Shown in pieces: positions 27,751 through 36,322 of a stretch of 64,000 bases of DNA. The stretch is taken from NCBI RefSeq assembly GCF_004331955.1, contig NZ_CP036532.1, forward strand, positions 3,118,501-3,182,500, given 5' to 3'. The notes below the pieces were generated by a model, which was not told where the DNA came from, made no database searches, and was given only the letters and a program-made list of their open reading frames with translations. The translations under genes were made by a program, and so were the position numbers. Source of the DNA: Roseitalea porphyridii (GTDB taxonomy: Bacteria; Pseudomonadota; Alphaproteobacteria; Rhizobiales; Rhizobiaceae). The stretch's first letter is position 1. Every line of letters begins with the position of its first letter.

Positions 27751-29319
27751 GTGAAGAGCGGGAACAGCCAGGCGGAACAATGGTGGCGCGGCGCGTGCCT
27801 TTACGAGGTCTATCTGCGTAGCTTCGCCGATTCCAATGGCGACGGCGAGGGCGATCTGCCCGGCCTGCGCGATCGACTCGACTATATCGCGGCGCTCGGC
27901 GTCGACGGCATCTGGATCACGCCGTTCTTCCCCTCGCCGATGTACGATTCGGGCTATGACGTGGCCGACTATCGGAGCGTCGATCCCCGGTTCGGCACGC
28001 TCGACGACTTCCGGTCCGTCACGTCACGCGCCCATGAACTTGGCCTGCGCGTGATCATCGATCAGGTCTATTCGCACACCTCCCACCTGCACCCCTGGTT
28101 CGTCGAAAGCGCGTCGAGCGCCGACAACCCGAAGGCGGACTGGTATGTGTGGGCCGACCCGAAGCCGGACGGCAGCCTGCCCAACAACTGGCTTGCCCGC
28201 TTTGGCGGGGTCGCCTGGGAGTGGAGCGCGAACCGGCGGCAGTACTATCTGCACAACTTCCTGGTCGAGCAACCGGACCTGAACCTTCACAATCGCCAGG
28301 TGCAGGACGAGATCCTGGACACGATGCGCTTCTGGGTCGATCAGGGTGTGGACGGCTTCCGGCTCGATGTCGCCAATTTCTACATGCATGATCCGCAGAT
28401 GCGCGACAATCCGCCGGTGGACGCAGGCGATCGGCCGGCCAATCCCTACTACATGCAGAAACACGTCCATGACCGCTCTCGGCCCGAAAACCTGGCGTTT
28501 CTGGAGAGGATGCGGGCGGCGACCGGCGAGCATATGCTGCTCGCCGAGATAAGCTGCGACGACCAGGCCGAGCGGATGGCCGAATACACCGAGCCCGGCC
28601 GGCTTCACACCGCCTACAGTTTCGAGCTGCTCGGACCGGTCCTGGACGGGGCACACATCGCCCGGACGGTCGCCACGGCCGGCGCCGGGCAAAGCTGGCC
28701 CACCTGGGCTTTTTCCAATCACGATGTCGCGCGGGTCGCCACGCGCTGGAACGCGGTCGGCAATCGAAACCGGGTGAACATGCTGCAGGCGCTGCTGCTG
28801 AGCCTTCGCGGAACGGTGATCGTCTATCAGGGCGAGGAACTGGGTCTGGCGCACGGCAACGTTCCGCGTGAAGCGCTGCGGGACCCGGAGGCGGTGCGCT
28901 TCTGGCCGCATGGCCGGGGCCGCGACGGTGCGCGCACGCCGATGGCGTGGGACGATACGCCGATGCTCGGCTTTTCGAAGGCGCCCGGCTGGCTGCCGGC
29001 CGAGCCCGGTCATGCAGAGCACAGCATTGCGCGGCAGAGCCAGGACCCCTGCTCGAGCCTTGCGCACTGCCGCTCGATGATCGCCCTTCGCAAGGCGACG
29101 CCGGCGCTCAAGCTGGGCGAGTTCGAGGTGATCGAGGCGGATGAGACCGGCCTGAGTTTCTGGCGCGTGCACGAGGGCGCGCGAATCCTTTGCAGCTTCA
29201 ACTTCACCGGGCAGAGCCGTGCAGTTCCCCAGCATGGCCGCAGCCGCGTGCTCGCCGGCGCGTTCGAGGGCGACGGGCTCGCCGCCGACGGCTATGTGAT
29301 CGCGGAGGCGGCTGCATGA
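27751..29319 (+). CDS. GH13 alpha-glucosidase
   Basis: A cytoplasmic alpha-amylase-superfamily glycosidase of 522 aa, the length of bacterial alpha-glucosidases and oligo-1,6-glucosidases. The barrel starts at YEVYLRSFADSNGDGEGDLPG, with the catalytic set GFRLDVAN (nucleophile Asp206), LLAEIS (acid Glu266) and SNHDVAR (Asp325). The start is the GTG at 27751, preceded by GGAGAAACGC. No signal peptide, so it acts on imported substrate. First gene of the plus arm; its stop overlaps the LacI start (ATGA). Expression is presumably repressed by LacI through the operator just upstream. Confidence 0.92.
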   Translation: MKSGNSQAEQWWRGACLYEVYLRSFADSNGDGEGDLPGLRDRLDYIAALGVDGIWITPFFPSPMYDSGYDVADYRSVDPRFGTLDDFRSVTSRAHELGLRVIIDQVYSHTSHLHPWFVESASSADNPKADWYVWADPKPDGSLPNNWLARFGGVAWEWSANRRQYYLHNFLVEQPDLNLHNRQVQDEILDTMRFWVDQGVDGFRLDVANFYMHDPQMRDNPPVDAGDRPANPYYMQKHVHDRSRPENLAFLERMRAATGEHMLLAEISCDDQAERMAEYTEPGRLHTAYSFELLGPVLDGAHIARTVATAGAGQSWPTWAFSNHDVARVATRWNAVGNRNRVNMLQALLLSLRGTVIVYQGEELGLAHGNVPREALRDPEAVRFWPHGRGRDGARTPMAWDDTPMLGFSKAPGWLPAEPGHAEHSIARQSQDPCSSLAHCRSMIALRKATPALKLGEFEVIEADETGLSFWRVHEGARILCSFNFTGQSRAVPQHGRSRVLAGAFEGDGLAADGYVIAEAAA

Positions 29320-30362
29320 ACGAGCCCATTCCGCGCCGGGCTTCGATTCGCGACGTTGCCGCCCATGTCGGCATGTCGGTATCGACGGTCAGCCGTGCGC
29401 TGAACGGCTACGCCGATGTCAGCCGCAAGACCCGCGACAAGGTCCGGCAGGCCGCCGATGCTTTGGGCTACCGCGCAAGTTTCGCCGCAGCCACGCTGCG
29501 CTCGCGCCAGACCGAGACCATAACGTTCATGGTCTCCAAGCCGTGGACGAAGTTCGTCGATCCCTTCTTCCTCGGCCTGCTCGACGGCGTCGAGATGGTG
29601 CTTCAGGCGCAGGGCTTCGACCTTCAGGTCGTCATGGCGCGCGAATATGACAAGGAACTCGACATCATCCGCCGCGCGGTGGAGCGCAACCGTTGCGACG
29701 GACTGATCTTCAGCCGGACCCGGCCTCAGGACGAACGGATCGACTACCTTCAGGCGCGCGGCTTTCCCTTCGTCACGATCGGGCAGACCAACCGCAACGA
29801 TCACGACTGGATCGATCGCGACCATTCGATCATCGCCCGCACGGCCATCGAACGCCTTGCCCGGCTCGGCCACAAGCGCATTGCCTATCTCTCAACGCCG
29901 TACCGCTACACCTACTCGCACCATGCGCGTGCGGGCTATCGCAAGGGGCTCGAGGAAGCGGGTTTGCCTCACGATCCGACGCTCGAAGTGGAATGCTTCC
30001 TGTCGCGCCGGACGGGCGGCGAAGCGCTGACAGAACTGGTCACGACCGGAGCCGCACCGACGGCCATCTTCTGCGGCAACGACATGATCGCCATCTCCGC
30101 CATGGACGCCATGCGGCGCCTCGGTCTGGCGCCGGGCAGGGATATCGCCGTGATCGGCTGCGACGACATGCCCGTCGCCGCCCTGACCGATCCACCACTG
30201 ACTACCTTCAGCCAGGATCTGGATGCGCTCGGCATGCGGATGGGCCGGATGATCCTTGCCAAGCTGGGCGGCGAGCGCGCGCCCCTTCAGAGCTTCATCG
30301 ACAGCAAGCTGATCATCCGCGAGAGCGACATGCCACCCATGCCGGAGGGGGTCGGGCAATGA
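29316..30362 (+). CDS. LacI-family transcriptional regulator
   Basis: A repressor of 348 aa: N-terminal helix-turn-helix (SIRDVAAHVGMSVSTVSRAL, about 10-30) with hinge ALGYRASFAA, then a periplasmic-binding-protein-like effector domain of the PurR/RbsR type. The ATG overlaps the GH13 stop, and its own TGA overlaps the start of the next gene, so all three are coupled. It most likely binds the CAAAAACG-type palindromes at 27590 and 27707 and responds to the imported sugar. Confidence 0.94.
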   Translation: MNEPIPRRASIRDVAAHVGMSVSTVSRALNGYADVSRKTRDKVRQAADALGYRASFAAATLRSRQTETITFMVSKPWTKFVDPFFLGLLDGVEMVLQAQGFDLQVVMAREYDKELDIIRRAVERNRCDGLIFSRTRPQDERIDYLQARGFPFVTIGQTNRNDHDWIDRDHSIIARTAIERLARLGHKRIAYLSTPYRYTYSHHARAGYRKGLEEAGLPHDPTLEVECFLSRRTGGEALTELVTTGAAPTAIFCGNDMIAISAMDAMRRLGLAPGRDIAVIGCDDMPVAALTDPPLTTFSQDLDALGMRMGRMILAKLGGERAPLQSFIDSKLIIRESDMPPMPEGVGQ

Positions 30363-31150
30363 AGGCGGAAGTGCATGACCTGGTCGCCACAAAAGGCAAG
30401 CGGCAGCTTACCGAGCTCAATGTCGCGTCGCCCGAGCATGCCGCGGCCGCCGAAGCGGCCGGCATCGAGATCATCGTGTCGGGACGGACGCACCTGCGAC
30501 AGGCACTGCGTGCCGCCGCGCCCGACACGCATTTCTGCTTCGGGCTCATCTATGGCGACCACGTCAATGCCGACCAGGCCAAGCGCGCCGCCTTCGATGC
30601 CCTCGCCGACGGCGCCGATTCGATCTATTGCGCCATGCACTTCGACATTGTCGAGGCGATGGCCCGCGAAGGCATACCCGTTGTCGGACATGTCGGCCTG
30701 GTGCCGCAAAAGGCTCGGTGGACAGGCCTGCGCGCGGTCGGCAGGACGGCCGAGGAAGCGATCGGCATCGCCGAGGACGTGCGCCGCTACGAGAATGCCG
30801 GCGCCTTTGCCGTGGAGATGGAGGTTGTGCCGCCACCGGTCGCCGAGGCGATCAGCCGGTCGACGCCGCTGGTCGTCATTTCGATGGGGTCGGGACCGGG
30901 CTGCGATGTGCAGTATCTGTTCGCCTCGGACATTCTGGGCGAAACGTCCGGCCCCATACCGCGCCATGCTCGGACCTACCGCGACTTCCGCGCCGAATAT
31001 GATCGCCTGCACAGCGAGCGGATCGCCGCCTTCACCGAATTCCGGCGCGATGTCGATTCCGGCGCTTTTCCAGATGAAAGCGAGACGGTTGTGATGGCGC
31101 CGGGCCAATGGGAGCGCTTTGCCGAAGCGCTCGCCGAACGCACGAACTGA
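30359..31150 (+). CDS. PanB-like (ketopantoate hydroxymethyltransferase family) protein
   Basis: A 263-aa TIM-barrel protein of the PEP-mutase/PanB superfamily. Support: VVGHVGLVPQKA (PanB has GH(I/L)GLTPQ), the AVEMEVVPPPVAEAI segment (PanB ELVP..VA..I), MGSGPGCDVQYLF (PanB G.G..CDGQ) and a following LG...G..PRHARTY. The PanB metal motif GDSLGM is replaced by IYGDHVNADQ, so the chemistry may differ. PanB transfers a hydroxymethyl group to a 2-oxo acid. In a sugar-catabolic operon a retro-aldol or related C-C lyase is more likely than pantothenate synthesis, but that is inference. Four-base ATGA overlap with LacI. Confidence 0.75.
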   Translation: MKAEVHDLVATKGKRQLTELNVASPEHAAAAEAAGIEIIVSGRTHLRQALRAAAPDTHFCFGLIYGDHVNADQAKRAAFDALADGADSIYCAMHFDIVEAMAREGIPVVGHVGLVPQKARWTGLRAVGRTAEEAIGIAEDVRRYENAGAFAVEMEVVPPPVAEAISRSTPLVVISMGSGPGCDVQYLFASDILGETSGPIPRHARTYRDFRAEYDRLHSERIAAFTEFRRDVDSGAFPDESETVVMAPGQWERFAEALAERTN

Positions 31151-31157
31151 GGCGACA

Positions 31158-32249
31158 ATGGCAATTCTCGACCTGATCAAGTTCCCCACCGAACGCGACT
31201 ACAGCCTGACCGGCCCCGAAGCGCAGCGGGCGATCGAAAACGGTCTGGCCGGCGCCGAATGGTATCGCACGCCGATCGATCGCAAGACGATGAAGGCGCT
31301 GATGCGCCGCAGCGACGGCCCGGCCCTGCGCGACACCGCCCTGTGGTTCGCCCTGCTGGCGCTTACCGGCGCGGGCGGCATCGTCCTTTGGGGCTCATGG
31401 TGGGCCGTACCCTTCTTCATCGCCTATGGCGTGCTTTACGGCTCGGCCGCCGATTCGCGCTGGCACGAATGCGGCCATCGCACCGCCTTCAAGACCGTCT
31501 GGATGAATGATGCGGTCTACCAGATCGCCAGCTTCATGATGATGCGCAATCCGGTGGTCTGGCGGTGGTCGCACACGCGCCACCATACCGACACGATCAT
31601 CGTCGGCCGCGACCCGGAGATCAGCGGCATGCGGCCGCCGCAGCTGATCGTCATCGGGCTCAACCTGCTCGGTCTTGTAAGCGCCCCGCAGAGCTTCGCC
31701 GCGCTGGCGCGCAATGCGATGGGCCGGCTGTCCCCCGACGAGGCCGACTTCGTGCCCGAGAGCGAACGGCCGAAAGCGTACTGGATCGCCCGGGCGCACA
31801 TGGCGATCTACGCGGCCACGCTGGTCGCCTGTCTGGCGATTGGGTCGATCCTGCCCGCGATGCTGATCGGCCTGCCGCGTCTTTACGGCACATGGCTGCT
31901 GCTGGTTCTCGGTCTGCCGCAGCATCTCGGACTGGCCGAAGACGTGCTGGATCATCGTCTGAACGCACGTACCGTCCTGATGAACCCGGTGCTGCGTTTC
32001 CTCTATTGGAACATGAACTTCCACATGGAGCACCACATGTACCCCATGGTGCCCTATCACGCGCTGCCGCGCCTGCACGAAGCGGTGAAGCACGATTGCC
32101 CGCCGCCCTCGCCCTCGCTCTATGCCGCCTGGCGCGAGATCATTCCCTGCGTGCTGCGGCAATTGCGCGATCCGCACCATTTCATCCGCCCTCAACTGCC
32201 CGACGGCGCCGGTCCGGCACGGCAGTCGCCGCCGCTCGCCGCCGAATAG
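31158..32249 (+). CDS. Fatty-acid-desaturase-like membrane diiron oxygenase
   Basis: A 363-aa integral membrane protein of the fatty-acid desaturase/alkane hydroxylase superfamily. It has three histidine boxes: WHECGH (His103, His107), HTRHH (His139, 142, 143) and FHMEHH (near 289-294), the ligands of a membrane diiron centre. Two pairs of hydrophobic segments flank the boxes (about 60-97 and 170-270). The start at 31158 is 7 bases after the PanB-like stop. It is followed by a Rieske ferredoxin gene, and a ferredoxin reductase ends the minus arm, giving a complete three-component monooxygenase or desaturase. Substrate is not visible; a lipid-like or sugar-aglycone group is possible. Confidence 0.9.
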   Translation: MAILDLIKFPTERDYSLTGPEAQRAIENGLAGAEWYRTPIDRKTMKALMRRSDGPALRDTALWFALLALTGAGGIVLWGSWWAVPFFIAYGVLYGSAADSRWHECGHRTAFKTVWMNDAVYQIASFMMMRNPVVWRWSHTRHHTDTIIVGRDPEISGMRPPQLIVIGLNLLGLVSAPQSFAALARNAMGRLSPDEADFVPESERPKAYWIARAHMAIYAATLVACLAIGSILPAMLIGLPRLYGTWLLLVLGLPQHLGLAEDVLDHRLNARTVLMNPVLRFLYWNMNFHMEHHMYPMVPYHALPRLHEAVKHDCPPPSPSLYAAWREIIPCVLRQLRDPHHFIRPQLPDGAGPARQSPPLAAE

Positions 32250-32276
32250 AAACCGACCGACACAGTGGAGAGGACC

Positions 32277-32591
32277 ATGCCCGCAATCGACGCGTGCGCG
32301 CTGGACGACATCGAGGAAGAAGACCTGATCCGGTTCGACCATGGCGGCAAGACCTATGCCATCTATCGCATGTTCGGCGAGGAGGTGTTCTGCACCGATG
32401 GTCTGTGCACGCATGAACAGGTTCATCTCGAGGATGGACTCGTGATGGACTATGTCATCGAATGTCCGCGCCACAATGGCCGCTTCGACATCCGCACCGG
32501 CGCCGCCAAGGGTGCGCCGGCCTGTATCGATCTTGCCACCTACCCGGCCCGCGTCGAAGGCGGACGGGTGATCGTCGAGTTGCCCGCTTGA
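32277..32591 (+). CDS. Rieske [2Fe-2S] ferredoxin
   Basis: A 104-residue soluble Rieske ferredoxin with ligands Cys44-x-His46 and Cys63-x2-His66 (CTH and CPRH). Such proteins, e.g. the ferredoxins of aromatic oxygenases or MocE-like proteins, carry electrons from a reductase to the oxygenase. The ATG at 32277 is chosen over the GTG at 32265 because GGAGAGG precedes it. It lies between the diiron oxygenase and the GH31 gene, whose TTG start overlaps its stop. Confidence 0.93.
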   Translation: MPAIDACALDDIEEEDLIRFDHGGKTYAIYRMFGEEVFCTDGLCTHEQVHLEDGLVMDYVIECPRHNGRFDIRTGAAKGAPACIDLATYPARVEGGRVIVELPA

Positions 32592-34708
32592 GTGCGCCGT
32601 CGGCGCGCCCCGCCGAGGCCGACGCGCCGTTCCGGCAGGACGGCGGAGCACTCCTGTGCCGCTTCGGCGGCGAGACATTGCGGATTGAACCGTGGGGCGC
32701 GGACGCGATCCGCGTCCGCGCCCGGCCTGGCCTTGAGATTGTCGAGCCCCACGTCAGCGCCCTGCTCGATCCCGCGGCACAGGCGCCCGCCGCGATCAGT
32801 GTCAGCCCACGCTCGGCCGAGATCACCAATGGCCGCATCAGGGCCGAACTGACCATCGTCGAGCGCTACGGCGCCGATGTGAAACGGGAGGTGGTCATCC
32901 GCTTCGTGCGCGCCGATACGGGCGAGGAGCTTCTGGCCGAGACGCGCTCCCATTTCGCCGGCCCGAAAACGCGAAACTTCAAGGCGCTGGCTTCGGGATC
33001 ATGGAGGCTGGAGACATCGTTCAAGGCCCGCGATGACGAGCATATTTGGGGTCTCGGCCAGCCGCAGCACGGCCGGATGGACCTCAAGGGCACCTCGACG
33101 ACGCTGCTGCAGCAGAACGCCCACGCCGTCATCCCCTTCGTCGTCTCGTCGCTCGGATATGGTTTCCTCTGGAACAATCCCGCCGTCGGCCGTGCCGAAT
33201 TCGCCACCAACATCACCCGCTGGACGGCGGAGGCAACGGGGGGGCTCGACTATTGGGTGGTCGCCGGCGACGGCCCGGCCGAGATCGTCCGCGCCTATCA
33301 CGACGCAACCGGTCATTCGCCCGACATTCCCGATTGGGCGCTCGGTTTCTGGCAGTGCAAGCTGCGCTATCGCAATCAGGGCGAACTGCTCGAGGTGGCG
33401 CGCGAGTACAGGCGGCGCGGCCTTCCCCTCGCCTGCATCGTCATCGATTTCTTCCACTGGACCCGCCAGGGCGAATGGCGGTTCGATCCGGCGGACTGGC
33501 CCGACCCGAAAGCCATGGTGGACGAACTGCGTGCGATGGGCGTCGAAACCATGGTCTCAATCTGGCCGACCGTGTCGGCAGCCTCCGATCACTACCGCAC
33601 GATGACCGAACGGGGGCTTTTTCTGACCACCGAGCGCGGCGTGGCGGCGGTCATTCCGTTCCCGGACAAGGATCCGTTTGGTCCGGGTTTCTTCACCTAT
33701 TACGACGCCTTCAATCCGGAGGCCCGCGACTTCCACTGGGACCTCGTCCGGCGCAACTATCTCGACAATGGCATCGAGCATTTCTGGCTGGATGCGTGCG
33801 AGCCGGAGATGCGTCCCGCCCATCCCGAAAATGTCCGCACGGCGCTTGGCAACGGCGCCGAGATGCTATGCGCCTATCCGCTGGCCCACGCGCAGCGCTA
33901 TCGCCAGGGGCTTGACGCCGAGGGCCGCAACGGCATCCTCCTGTGCCGGTCGGCCTGGGCCGGTTCGCAGCGCCACGGCGTCATCCTGTGGTCAGGCGAC
34001 GTGTGGTCGGACTGGGAATGGTTCCGCGCACAGATCCCGGCGGGCCTGCATGCGGGCATGGCCGGCATGGGCTGGTGGACCACCGACATCGGTGGCTTCT
34101 ATGACGGCCATGGCGGCTCGGACGCGTTTCGCGAACTGCTCGTACGCTGGTTCGAATTCGGTGTTTTCTCACCGATCTGTCGCCTGCACGGCTTCCGCGT
34201 ACCCGAAGGCGTACCGCCGCCCGAAAAGGGCGAGAGGGTCAGCTACGGCCAGGACACGTTCAATATCTTCACCAATACTGGCGGGCCCAACGAGATCTGG
34301 TCCTACGGCGCCGAGGTCGAGGGTGTGCTGACCCAATTGCTGCGCGTGCGCGAGGCGCTGCGGCCCTACCTCGCCGATTGTTTCGCCCACTTCGCGCGAA
34401 CCGGCGATCCGATGATGGCGCCGGTCTTCTACCATTTCCCGCGGCAAACCGACGCCATGGCCGACGCAACGCGCTACATGCTCGGCCCTGACATTCTGGT
34501 CGCACCGGTGCTGCATCCCGACGTCAGCGAGATCACCGTGGCCCTGCCCGCCGGCGAAACATGGTTGCACGCCTGGAGCGGTGCGGAACATGCGGGCGGT
34601 TCAAGCGTCACGGTGCCATGTCCGTGGGGCCAGTGTCCGGTCTTCGTGCGCAAGGCAGCAGCGGCCCGGTTCGGCGAGGCTTTTCCGATGCTCAAGCAGT
34701 CGCAATAG
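32588..34708 (+). CDS. GH31 alpha-glycosidase (alpha-xylosidase/alpha-glucosidase-like)
   Basis: A cytoplasmic family 31 glycoside hydrolase of 706 aa. An N-terminal beta-sandwich (about 20-230) precedes the barrel. The nucleophile is Asp402 in HFWLDACEPEM and the acid/base is Asp471 in SGDVWSDWE. The IDFFHWTRQGEWRFDPADWPDP stretch is typical of alpha-xylosidase-like GH31 members. The start is taken as TTG at 32588, overlapping the ferredoxin stop (TTGA); no ATG occurs early in the frame. With GH13 it would cleave alpha-linked glycosides. The residues that mark sulfoquinovosidases are not evident to me. Confidence 0.9.
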   Translation: MSAPSARPAEADAPFRQDGGALLCRFGGETLRIEPWGADAIRVRARPGLEIVEPHVSALLDPAAQAPAAISVSPRSAEITNGRIRAELTIVERYGADVKREVVIRFVRADTGEELLAETRSHFAGPKTRNFKALASGSWRLETSFKARDDEHIWGLGQPQHGRMDLKGTSTTLLQQNAHAVIPFVVSSLGYGFLWNNPAVGRAEFATNITRWTAEATGGLDYWVVAGDGPAEIVRAYHDATGHSPDIPDWALGFWQCKLRYRNQGELLEVAREYRRRGLPLACIVIDFFHWTRQGEWRFDPADWPDPKAMVDELRAMGVETMVSIWPTVSAASDHYRTMTERGLFLTTERGVAAVIPFPDKDPFGPGFFTYYDAFNPEARDFHWDLVRRNYLDNGIEHFWLDACEPEMRPAHPENVRTALGNGAEMLCAYPLAHAQRYRQGLDAEGRNGILLCRSAWAGSQRHGVILWSGDVWSDWEWFRAQIPAGLHAGMAGMGWWTTDIGGFYDGHGGSDAFRELLVRWFEFGVFSPICRLHGFRVPEGVPPPEKGERVSYGQDTFNIFTNTGGPNEIWSYGAEVEGVLTQLLRVREALRPYLADCFAHFARTGDPMMAPVFYHFPRQTDAMADATRYMLGPDILVAPVLHPDVSEITVALPAGETWLHAWSGAEHAGGSSVTVPCPWGQCPVFVRKAAAARFGEAFPMLKQSQ

Positions 34709-34881
34709 TCCGATCACTCCCTGACCGGTCTGCGACCTATGATGACCGGGCTTCAGAGCAGATCCGGGGGCAGGCTCTTGACGATGTGTTCGCCGATCGG
34801 GATCGCGGCCGTCGCCGCCGGCGATGGCGCGTACTTCCGGCGGAGCGCAAGATAACGCGACCGGCTCCAACACGATCATCG

Positions 34882-35364
34882 CTACGATCGGACCCCTCCC
34901 GCCTGGATCGGGAACCCCTTGAACGCCTTGACCTCAGTGAGCATCAGGCTGCTGTTCATTTCCTTGATCCCGGGCAGCCGTCGCAGAACCTTGGCCGAGA
35001 GCATTGCATAGCTTTCCAGATCCGCCGTCACGATCTGCAGAAGGAAGTCGGCTGCCCCGGTGATCGAGTAGCAGGCGACGATTTCCGGCACATTCTGGAC
35101 GGCGCGACCGAACGCCTCGGCCTCGTCGTCCGAATGGGCACCGATCTTGACCGACACGAAGGCGATCAGGCCCAGCCCCAGAGCCGACGGGCTCAGGGAT
35201 GCCCGATAGCCCACGATGACCGCGTCTTCCTCCAGCCTTTTGACCCGGCGCCAGCACGGCGAAGACGACATCCCGACCCGCTGGGAAAGCTCGGCATTGC
35301 TCAGACGCCCGTCCCTCTGCAGTTCGATAAGGATGCGGCGGTCCGGTTCTTCCAGTTTGGTCAT
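34882..35364 (-). CDS. Lrp/AsnC-family regulator
   Basis: A 160-aa leucine-responsive-type regulator: N-terminal HTH (EPDRRILIELQRDGRLSNAEL, SSSPCWRRVKRLEE) and a C-terminal RAM domain that binds amino acids (about 70-150). It is divergent from the amino-acid oxidation operon starting at 35510, so it presumably controls that operon from the 145-base intergenic region in response to an amino acid. Confidence 0.94.
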   Translation of the reverse strand: MTKLEEPDRRILIELQRDGRLSNAELSQRVGMSSSPCWRRVKRLEEDAVIVGYRASLSPSALGLGLIAFVSVKIGAHSDDEAEAFGRAVQNVPEIVACYSITGAADFLLQIVTADLESYAMLSAKVLRRLPGIKEMNSSLMLTEVKAFKGFPIQAGGVRS

Positions 35365-35509
35365 GGCAAGATTTTACCTCGATTCAGGCAGTTTCAGGGA
35401 CAGTCTGCCGACATGGCGCCGTTTCAGGGTGCGAAAGGCATGATCTGCCGCGGCGGCCGTGTCAAGCTGCTCCGAGGGAAAGAGCCTGAAGAGAGGGAGG
35501 AGATTTCAG

Positions 35510-36322
35510 ATGAAGACGCACAGCATTGCCGTTGCAGGAAACACGACACTGTTCGTCCGCGACGCCGGCGAGGGGCGTCCGCTCCTGTTCGTGCCGGGCT
35601 GGACCTTCGGGCACGACGTGTTCGGAGCCCAGCAGGCCGGCTTGTCGGACAGCCATCGCGTCATCACCTACGATCCGCGCGGGACCGGGCGATCGCCCGC
35701 CACGCTGATGGGCAACACCTACGCCCAGCACGGTGACGATCTCGCAGCCCTGATCGAGACGCTGGAGCTGGATGACGTGATCGTCGTGGCCTGGTCCTAC
35801 GGCTCGAACGCCGCCTACGCCTATCTGCGCGCGCACGGCCATGACCGGATCGGCGGCCTTGCCATTCTCGACGAGTCGCCCAAGCCGATGCGCGATGCCG
35901 AGATGGGTTGGGGCGAAGGCAGCGCGGCGGAACTGTCGGCCTATCTGGGCATGCTGCGCGGCGGGCATGCCGAGTTCATGTCCGGCTATGCGCCGACGAT
36001 GATCTCCCGCGAAACGACGGCCGAAGAGATGGACCGCATTCTCGCCTCAAGCCAGTCGACCGAGCCCCATGTCGCCTGGGCGCTGTTCGCCGACGGCGCG
36101 CTCGCCGACTGGCGCGAGGAGGCTCGCGCCATAGCGAGGGCGCGCCCCTACTGGAACGTCGTCAGTGAAGGCCACAAGGACGCGGCATCGGCGTGGCTGT
36201 CCGAAAACGCCCCCGCCGGCAAACTGTCGGTCTATCCCAGCCACATGATGTTCTGGGAATTCCCCGACCGGTTCAACCAGGATCTGCGGGCGTTCGCGGC
36301 CGAAGGAGGAAACGGCTCTTGA
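35510..36322 (+). CDS. Alpha/beta hydrolase
   Basis: A 270-aa alpha/beta-fold hydrolase without signal peptide. PGWTFGHDVF carries the oxyanion-hole region, AWSYGS has the nucleophile elbow with Ser (Ala for the usual first Gly), and a C-terminal SHMMFWE holds the catalytic His. GAGGGAGGAG precedes the ATG. First gene of an operon of amino-acid oxidation enzymes. It could release amino acids from esters or amides, or hydrolyse an acyl-CoA made by the downstream oxidoreductase; neither is proven. Confidence 0.88.
   Translation: MKTHSIAVAGNTTLFVRDAGEGRPLLFVPGWTFGHDVFGAQQAGLSDSHRVITYDPRGTGRSPATLMGNTYAQHGDDLAALIETLELDDVIVVAWSYGSNAAYAYLRAHGHDRIGGLAILDESPKPMRDAEMGWGEGSAAELSAYLGMLRGGHAEFMSGYAPTMISRETTAEEMDRILASSQSTEPHVAWALFADGALADWREEARAIARARPYWNVVSEGHKDAASAWLSENAPAGKLSVYPSHMMFWEFPDRFNQDLRAFAAEGGNGS

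Noticed and set aside
21921..34708. Sulfoquinovose catabolism as the identity of the glycoside cluster
   Set aside because: GH31, SDRs and a sugar transporter fit superficially, but there is no flavin monooxygenase with flavin reductase, no sulfo-sugar lyase or dioxygenase, and the GH31 looks like an alpha-xylosidase/glucosidase.
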